From: a virus
Strand: one strand, 5' to 3'
DNA length: 21,880 nt
Virus record (IMG/VR): IMGVR_UViG_3300010885_044285
Span: 1-21,880 of that record
The position numbers and the translations under genes were made by a program. Shown piece after piece: positions 12,999-19,224 of the stretch. The notes beneath the pieces were generated by a model. The model had not been told where the DNA came from, did no database searches, and saw only the letters and a program-made list of their open reading frames with translations. Every line of letters starts with the position of its first letter. Positions within the stretch are counted from its first letter, which is position 1.

Positions 12999-13925
12999 CT
13001 AATTTAACTCTATATAGTATTCAATATCTAAGGCAACTCCGTATGTTTTTGCTATTGGTGTTGACAAAGATGATTTACTAATAATGTAATCAGACACAGA
13101 AAGCTGTTCTGTTGTAGAAACTTTTAAGCAATCAAGAGTTATGCATGCAGTTGAATCTGTATCAATCTGTACAGTCTTTATTGGACCTAAAAATTGAGAT
13201 GATGTATTTACAGTATTTCCAGAAGGATCTTTGATTGTTTGTGGAAAAGGAACAGATAAAACTTGATAGTCTGCACTTGAAGATAAGGCGTATGTAAATA
13301 TAGCTTTATATCCTGCAGAGTCAATCATTGTTACTGTAAAATTGCCAGCAACTGTATTATATGCAAGAACCTGAAGATGATCTAAACTGCTATATCCAGA
13401 AATGTCTATTTCAGACATGCTATTAGATAGCGTTGTGCTTGGTAAAAGCTCTATTGAATAATTTCCTATTCTTGGAGATTGTGCACCTTGGGGTATAAAA
13501 CCAATAATGTTTGCTGTCCCCGCAATTTGTGCCCAACTAGAAATGTCTGCAAAATCTACAATTATTTTATTATCGTTTTTTGCTGCATCTGTTGCAGCAT
13601 TTGTTGGATATATTGCAACTTCATAAATATTTGCATATAAACTTGAAGGAAGCGTAGCACGAACAACTACTAAATCAGGCGTTGTGATTGTGGCAGCCTG
13701 ATATGTTTTCATTGTTATTGGATATCTACCAGTTTCAAAAGTTAACTCTACATCGTTTATTGTTGGAGATGATTGAATAGCTCCAATTGCAAGATCAGCT
13801 GCCCAAGTATTTTTTGCACCAGCAAGATATTGCAAAATTACCTTACGACCATTTGTTGTAATAAGGTTTTCTGAACGTCCTATTTCAATTCCATTTTCTT
13901 TAAATACGTATGTTCCTTTAAACAA
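12999..13925 (-). CDS. minor tail protein, two beta domains
   Basis: 308-aa protein. The first domain (1-115) has the pattern of phage tail proteins beginning YVFKENGIEIGRSENLITTN, with a following LQYLAGAKNTWAADLAIG. The second (about 120-270) is a beta sandwich resembling carbohydrate-binding, galactose-binding-like modules (YSIELLP, ISGYSSLDHLQVLAYN, TVQIDTD, CITLDCLKVS). The gene starts with TTG, not ATG; no in-frame ATG occurs until residue 72, and GGTGGGGGTG lies just upstream. The start overlaps the upstream stop by 8 bases, so translation is coupled. Likely a tail-tip or fibre-attachment component. Confidence 0.75.
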   Translation of the reverse strand: MFKGTYVFKENGIEIGRSENLITTNGRKVILQYLAGAKNTWAADLAIGAIQSSPTINDVELTFETGRYPITMKTYQAATITTPDLVVVRATLPSSLYANIYEVAIYPTNAATDAAKNDNKIIVDFADISSWAQIAGTANIIGFIPQGAQSPRIGNYSIELLPSTTLSNSMSEIDISGYSSLDHLQVLAYNTVAGNFTVTMIDSAGYKAIFTYALSSSADYQVLSVPFPQTIKDPSGNTVNTSSQFLGPIKTVQIDTDSTACITLDCLKVSTTEQLSVSDYIISKSSLSTPIAKTYGVALDIEYYIELN

Positions 13926-14760
13926 TTGTTACACCCCCACCTATAGCAAATGTTGCTGTTACTGCCGATGATGTGCCAGTTGTGTAGTGTGCTACAAAAG
14001 TAACAACATAGTTTCCAGAAAATACTCCGCTCACAGGCACTATTTTAAAACGTGCCTTTCCGCTTAAAAGCGAAACGTATCCTGGATAATTATAATTTGT
14101 TGATGCAATTGATGGGTCATAGTTTAAAAAATAAGATTTTTGTAAAGTGGGAGCGTACGGCCCAACAAAAGTCTTCATGTAAAATTCTGCTGGTGGAGTA
14201 TTTGCTCCCGTTACGGATACTGTATATCCTGTTGCATCAGAAATCCCATCCCACGTAGCTTGTATATTACTAGCTGAATTACTTGTAAAATTAATTGTAG
14301 TTTTATTAATTGGTTTATTTGATATAGATGTGCTGCCTGCATTTGCCCCAGTTGCTGTCGTGTCTACAGCATATTCATATTGCAGGCTATCAGATAGGTC
14401 ATCTCCTGGATTAAATGAAACTGTGATATCAACATAGTTTGATCCATTTACTGTTACATATTTTGTTGCAGAAGAATCATTGTAATCCCAATATAATCCT
14501 GTTGGAGCATTTAATGAAGTATTTGGAGCAACTTCAAGATATTTGATTTCTTCTACACGACCAGTCATTCCAAGATCACTTGCTAACATAGCCATATAAT
14601 CTGAATCGTCCATAACAACCACTTCAGCATAGTAGTCATTCATATACTTGCTTATAAAATCTTTGTTGGCTCTAGGGTCAGATTTTGCCAAATACAGCGT
14701 TCTTCTCTTCTGGACAGAAGTTGCTAGATTGCTAGATTTACTATAGATTGAGTCTGTCAT
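13918..14760 (-). CDS. minor tail / tail-tip protein with FN3-like domain
   Basis: 280-aa protein. Residues 1-78 are charged and mixed alpha/beta (YMNDYYAEVVVMDDSDYMAM, GMTGRVEEIKYLEVA). From 79 to the end the sequence is Ser/Thr/Asn-rich beta, including an FN3-like unit around 83-190 (APTGLYWDYN ... ATWDGISDATGYTVSVTG). The C-terminus ends in a hydrophobic glycine-rich strand. AAGGAG lies six bases before the ATG, and a promoter-like sequence (14776-14805) precedes it, so this gene may head a fibre-gene transcript. No enzymatic motif. Its position after the tail-tip hub suggests attachment of fibres. Confidence 0.7.
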   Translation of the reverse strand: MTDSIYSKSSNLATSVQKRRTLYLAKSDPRANKDFISKYMNDYYAEVVVMDDSDYMAMLASDLGMTGRVEEIKYLEVAPNTSLNAPTGLYWDYNDSSATKYVTVNGSNYVDITVSFNPGDDLSDSLQYEYAVDTTATGANAGSTSISNKPINKTTINFTSNSASNIQATWDGISDATGYTVSVTGANTPPAEFYMKTFVGPYAPTLQKSYFLNYDPSIASTNYNYPGYVSLLSGKARFKIVPVSGVFSGNYVVTFVAHYTTGTSSAVTATFAIGGGVTIV

Positions 14761-14775
14761 TTTTTCTCCTTTCTT

Positions 14776-14805
14776 ATTATATCATTGAAGCGATGGATCA
14801 TGCAA
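14776..14805 (-). promoter_or_regulatory. extended -10 promoter candidate before the fibre genes
   Basis: Minus strand TGATATAAT (TATAAT at 14776-14781) with TTGCAT at 14800-14805 and an 18-base spacer. It combines an exact extended -10 with the TTG half of a -35. It lies at the end of the 1310-aa gene, and the AAGGAG of the next gene begins about four bases after the -10. Confidence 0.5.
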
Positions 14806-17800
14806 TCTGGTTTAAAATAAGTACTGTTTTAAGGCCCGAATCAAATGTCTGTTTAATTCCTTGAACAAAGTATATTTGATCAGATATATTCTTTAATGAG
14901 TAATTAACTTTTACAACATCTCCAATTTCAAATAATGGATTTCCATATACTGAAATTTGTGTGTCACGACTAAATCCGTCTACCGCCCTAAAAATAGTAT
15001 TTAAAATACCATTTGCTGCTTGTTTTGATTGAACCCAGTTACTTGAGATCTCAACACTTTCAGATTCATTAGTTTCATCAAAAATCTTTTCTATTGTTTG
15101 CTCTTCGCTAAGGGATATAAGGTTGTCAGTATTTATAGAAAAAATTACATCCACAGTGTTTTTTGAATCTGGAGATTTTTTTAGCCACACTGAAGAGTTT
15201 GAGCTATTAACTATAAAAACCCTTCCTCTAAATCCAGAACTATACACAAGTGAATAATTTAGATCTTTTTCAAAAACAGAAATATACTTTATTGTTGGCG
15301 AATTAGATTTTGGATTTTCAAAATAATACCAATTATATTGCACTTTAAGTGGGTAGGCAGAAAGCGCTGGTGCGGAACTATACTGCACATCATATTTTGT
15401 TATACCAATTATTTTTGGCCTAACCTGAAACGTATAGCTCATTTCAAAAATTTTATGATTTGCTACTATTGCATTTACAAAGCTTGGCAATTCATAGTGA
15501 TAATGTATATCTTTATTATTTAATATGCTTTGAGTTGCATATAATTCAGTAAATCCTATTTTTGATGAACCACTCCCAGAGGCAGCAACTATACCAAAAT
15601 CTCCAAGCAAACTTAAAGACAGACCGCTTTTTGGTATAAGGTCAACTTTTGTTTTATTAATATATACCTCAAATGTCGATGTTGATGTTTTTACAAATTT
15701 TAAATTTACCAACTTTCCATTTTCTTCAAACGGGCTCCCAAGCGGATAATTCTTTGCATCTTCTTTTAAGATTGAAGTAATATCTATTGTTTCAGTATTT
15801 GCAATTAATGATTGACCATTATTATCTAATACTTTTAAAAAATACTTTTTTGTTGGGCTTGTAACTATATTAATAACTACACGAACATTATTGTTTGCTA
15901 GGGACATTCCTGCAAAAACATTATCATAACTTATATCTTTAGAATTAATTCCTATTGACATTTTTGTAGAAAAAGTATTATAGTTTGTGGTTGAAGTATT
16001 TGATTGGCCAACTGGCTTTAATGTTGTTGTAGCAAAATCAGATAAAGAATTCTCAAGATATACCTTTCCATCATTTACTTGTGGGATGTAGGCTGAAGCA
16101 CCAAGAGTTCCTACCATTTTTCCAGTGAGATCTGCTGGTGTTTTTACCACCTTATGTATTCTTACTGGGGTATTAAATAGCCCTCTTTCAATGTTCATAA
16201 TTTTTCCTGTTGGTAAAAATGTAACTTCTCCACCGTATCCCGCAAATTCAGAAAACTCTGTTATTGCTGATTGCAAATCATTTTGGCTAGATACCGTTCT
16301 AACAAAATCTCCAGGGATGCTTTTTGGTATTAATGGCGTTCCATCTGCTTTAGATTGTGTCTTTACTTGAAACTTAAACTGTTTATCTCTAAAGCTAACA
16401 ATTTCGTCTTCAATTATTGCATATCCATCATGATCAATATCAAAAGAAGTAAATGTGCCAAGTAGGTCGTTAACATTTATTTTAAAATAGTTTTGAGATA
16501 CTGTATTAATAGACTCATCAAGATAGTTAAATGTTGTCATTTCATCTTTTTCTAGGGTCCACAGGGCATCATTTTTTTGAATAATCTTTGTGGTAAGTTC
16601 TGCTAACTGATCTGTAGAGCTATCTGCAGAAAGAGTTTTAACCATGCTTGGAGTTTTGTATTTTAATATTGCTTTCCCAAGCTTTACTTTAACAGTTTCT
16701 GTATATGTATCAGTAACAATGTTTGGGCTAACAGTTAAAGTTTGTCCATCTTTTGGATCAACTATACTTTGAGGTGTAGAGTTATCATGCACTAAAAGGT
16801 TAGGGGTTTTATTGTCAAGAATATTACTTAGGCTTAAAAACTTCATAACGCCATATGAATCTATATAGGCACCTATCTGATAAACCTCAAATAGTTCTCT
16901 TAGCACATCAAATACTTTTTGTTGCTTTCCATTTGCAAAGAAATATGTTGAGCTTATAGGCTGTTTATTAGAAGTAGTAATAGCCTTAAGGCCATCATAG
17001 TCATAATCTGTAAATCCCGCAAAATCTAATATGTTTGTAATTATTGTAAATATATCTTGAGATTGTGATACATAGTCTGTTGGGGATCTTAATTGTAATT
17101 GATGTGATATATCATAACAGGACACCCTTGTTCTTTCTATATCCTGTCCCTCCCAGGTATCTGCATAATAAATTCCTCCAGGAATAACTAAATCTGAAGG
17201 TGTGCTACCAGAGACCTGATCTCTTACCACATAGTTAACGTAAAACTTCACGTTCTTTTTAAACAACCCTTTTAAAGGAGATCCTGTAGAGTTATTTGAA
17301 AATATAGACAATAGTCCACCGCTTACTTTTAATGGAACATTTGAAAGCTGAATTGTTGCGCTATTAGAAGAAATTGCTGAGATAGGCAGTGGATTCTGTT
17401 TATTGTCAAGCTCTGAGTTAGAATCAACATTCATAGTAAAGTATGTTAGATCTAGCTCTAATCTTGGAGATATCTCTATAACCTGCATTCTCTTCATGTC
17501 ATTTGCTAAAGCATCTCTTCTTGTAGAGTCCCAGCCTGTTCCAGACTGCGCTATTGAAACAGCATAGTTTGTGTTTGTAGTAGATGCAGTCTGATTAACA
17601 ATAATTTTATTTATTGGTTGCGAGTTAGTTATTGCACCATTTAAATTAAAAGTTGGCATAACAGACCATGGGGTTGTAGACCATGTTCCATTAGATTGTC
17701 TGTAAAGAATAACTACGCCAGTTGCTGAAGGAGTAACAGATATATTTCCAGAATCGTAAGAGGTGACGGTATTATATAATCTTACATTAACGGTTGGTGT

Positions 17801-18730
17801 TGAAAAAGGCATGCTAAATTTTAATACAATTTTATTTGTATATAATTGTTTTTCGTAAATTGCACCAAGGTATTTATTTGTTGGATCAGAAACAAAATAT
17901 CTGTACTCTGAATAATCAGACAATAATCCATTTTTATAAAGAGGGTTTGATGCTGGTAGCATTAATAATCTTGGATGATATACAACGGGACTGCATGGCA
18001 TTTGTTTTGTCCATGTGCTGTGTCCTTCTGTAGTTAAAGTTGTAGAAATTGCTCTAAAGTTTGCAGGAAGCGGGGTTAATGAATTGCCTGAAGGCACATA
18101 ACTCTCACCTGGTCTAAAAAATCCAAATGGTGCTCTTGTCTGCCATAGTTGACCATATTGATAATCAAATTCTGTAGTCTCATAAATCTGCACCATATCA
18201 ATAAGCACATTATAAGAAGTTGTTGTGTTGTCCGTTGCAGTATAATCAAGAGTAAAGTCAAATGATGAATATGCTGTATCTGAAGGTCTTGAGCTTACAA
18301 AAATCTCAAACTTAACCCATTGGGTATTATCAATAACCTTTGACATAGAGCCAGATCTGTGATAATCAATATATGCTAGTGCAGTTAAATTAACTTCTAC
18401 ATTTTGTAGAACCTTTGCATAGAATACAACCTTATATGTCTTTTGAGCTGCTGTACCTAGACTAACTGTTGATGTAGATGTTCCATAGCCAACACCATTT
18501 ACTAAGCCAAACCTTAATGCAGTCCCGCCATTTTTAGTATTAGTGGTATCTTGAGTTGGAGCGTTTGTCCATGTCCAAGAAGTATAGGTTGATTTGTTAA
18601 CTCCATCCCCAGCAAATGTGGTATATGGTTGATAAAATAAATTATAATTCCATTCTGCAGAAACAAGCGGGGTTACGTAATGAGTAACACGAGATGAAAA
18701 ATACTGTTTAATAGCATTTGTACCTAGCAT
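14798..18730 (-). CDS. large tail-tip / hub protein (minor tail protein)
   Basis: 1310-aa protein, in the place of the tail-associated hub (Tal-like) proteins that close the tail tube and contact the host. Residues about 30-190 form a carbohydrate-binding-like sandwich ending YNVLIDMVQIYETTEFDY. Residues about 380-760 contain hub-like segments (DYDYDGLKAI, KQQKVFDVLRELFEVYQIGA, YIDSYGVMKFL). At 764-775 the sequence DIDHDGYAIIED resembles a DxDxDG calcium loop. Residues about 910-1065 look like a second, LamG/ConA-like sandwich (VYINKTKVDLIPKSGLSLSL, FGIVAASGSGS). The last 90 residues (IGDVVKVNYSL, YFVQGIKQTFDSGLKTVLI) are typical of hub C-termini. The ATG overlaps the preceding TAA (TAATG) with GGAGG upstream. 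No lytic domain was recognised. Confidence 0.82.
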   Translation of the reverse strand: MLGTNAIKQYFSSRVTHYVTPLVSAEWNYNLFYQPYTTFAGDGVNKSTYTSWTWTNAPTQDTTNTKNGGTALRFGLVNGVGYGTSTSTVSLGTAAQKTYKVVFYAKVLQNVEVNLTALAYIDYHRSGSMSKVIDNTQWVKFEIFVSSRPSDTAYSSFDFTLDYTATDNTTTSYNVLIDMVQIYETTEFDYQYGQLWQTRAPFGFFRPGESYVPSGNSLTPLPANFRAISTTLTTEGHSTWTKQMPCSPVVYHPRLLMLPASNPLYKNGLLSDYSEYRYFVSDPTNKYLGAIYEKQLYTNKIVLKFSMPFSTPTVNVRLYNTVTSYDSGNISVTPSATGVVILYRQSNGTWSTTPWSVMPTFNLNGAITNSQPINKIIVNQTASTTNTNYAVSIAQSGTGWDSTRRDALANDMKRMQVIEISPRLELDLTYFTMNVDSNSELDNKQNPLPISAISSNSATIQLSNVPLKVSGGLLSIFSNNSTGSPLKGLFKKNVKFYVNYVVRDQVSGSTPSDLVIPGGIYYADTWEGQDIERTRVSCYDISHQLQLRSPTDYVSQSQDIFTIITNILDFAGFTDYDYDGLKAITTSNKQPISSTYFFANGKQQKVFDVLRELFEVYQIGAYIDSYGVMKFLSLSNILDNKTPNLLVHDNSTPQSIVDPKDGQTLTVSPNIVTDTYTETVKVKLGKAILKYKTPSMVKTLSADSSTDQLAELTTKIIQKNDALWTLEKDEMTTFNYLDESINTVSQNYFKINVNDLLGTFTSFDIDHDGYAIIEDEIVSFRDKQFKFQVKTQSKADGTPLIPKSIPGDFVRTVSSQNDLQSAITEFSEFAGYGGEVTFLPTGKIMNIERGLFNTPVRIHKVVKTPADLTGKMVGTLGASAYIPQVNDGKVYLENSLSDFATTTLKPVGQSNTSTTNYNTFSTKMSIGINSKDISYDNVFAGMSLANNNVRVVINIVTSPTKKYFLKVLDNNGQSLIANTETIDITSILKEDAKNYPLGSPFEENGKLVNLKFVKTSTSTFEVYINKTKVDLIPKSGLSLSLLGDFGIVAASGSGSSKIGFTELYATQSILNNKDIHYHYELPSFVNAIVANHKIFEMSYTFQVRPKIIGITKYDVQYSSAPALSAYPLKVQYNWYYFENPKSNSPTIKYISVFEKDLNYSLVYSSGFRGRVFIVNSSNSSVWLKKSPDSKNTVDVIFSINTDNLISLSEEQTIEKIFDETNESESVEISSNWVQSKQAANGILNTIFRAVDGFSRDTQISVYGNPLFEIGDVVKVNYSLKNISDQIYFVQGIKQTFDSGLKTVLILNQIA

Positions 18731-19224
18731 TATACCTCCGTAAATTCTATATTAATATTAACTAGGTCGTATTTGTTATTTCTTTTAACAACTTCATAAT
18801 CAAAGTTTGTAATATAGGTTATATAGGTATCTGGAGTCTTAGTTCTAGTCATATCAAATGATGAGCCATAATATGTGTCTTCTTGAGGTTGTTCTTTTTC
18901 TGCTGAAGGAGTAACTATTTGAGCATTAATAATCTTGACGTATATAGGAACAAAAACGTTTGCCTCATAAAATGACTGCATCCATGCTCCTGCTTTATTA
19001 CCATCAACTGTTTCTGCTGTTTTACTTGGAAGCATCTGCCAGGATGTTGAAATTTTGTGTTTACGAGCAATAACATAACGACGAAGAGTTCCATCTGCCA
19101 TACGGTTTGTTTTTTCAATTACCTCAAAAACTATTTTGATAGGTTGTCTATTGTGATCAGTTAACTTATACCAGGTGGTTCCCTCAAAGGAAACTTCAAT
19201 TCCCGCTGATATTTGATATGCCAT
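18730..19224 (-). CDS. minor tail protein (distal-tail candidate)
   Basis: 164-aa beta-rich protein between tape measure and hub, the usual position of a distal tail protein. Distinctive segments are RMADGTLRRYVIARKHKIST (about 41-60), SWQMLPSKTAETVDG and GAWMQSFYEANVFVPIYVKI, which I recall from tail proteins of actinobacterial phages. The C-terminal third alternates charged and hydrophobic residues (YITNFDYEVVKRNNKYDLVN, INIEFTEV), as in tube-like proteins. The ATG overlaps the tape-measure stop (TAATG), with GGAGG upstream. No catalytic or membrane features. Confidence 0.75.
   Translation of the reverse strand: MAYQISAGIEVSFEGTTWYKLTDHNRQPIKIVFEVIEKTNRMADGTLRRYVIARKHKISTSWQMLPSKTAETVDGNKAGAWMQSFYEANVFVPIYVKIINAQIVTPSAEKEQPQEDTYYGSSFDMTRTKTPDTYITYITNFDYEVVKRNNKYDLVNINIEFTEV

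Noticed and set aside
18729-18734. TATAAT at the junction of the 164-aa and 1310-aa genes
   Set aside because: It arises from the GTA codon, TAA stop and overlapping ATG behind GGAGG. There is no extended TGn and no -35 at 16-18 bases, so I did not call a promoter.
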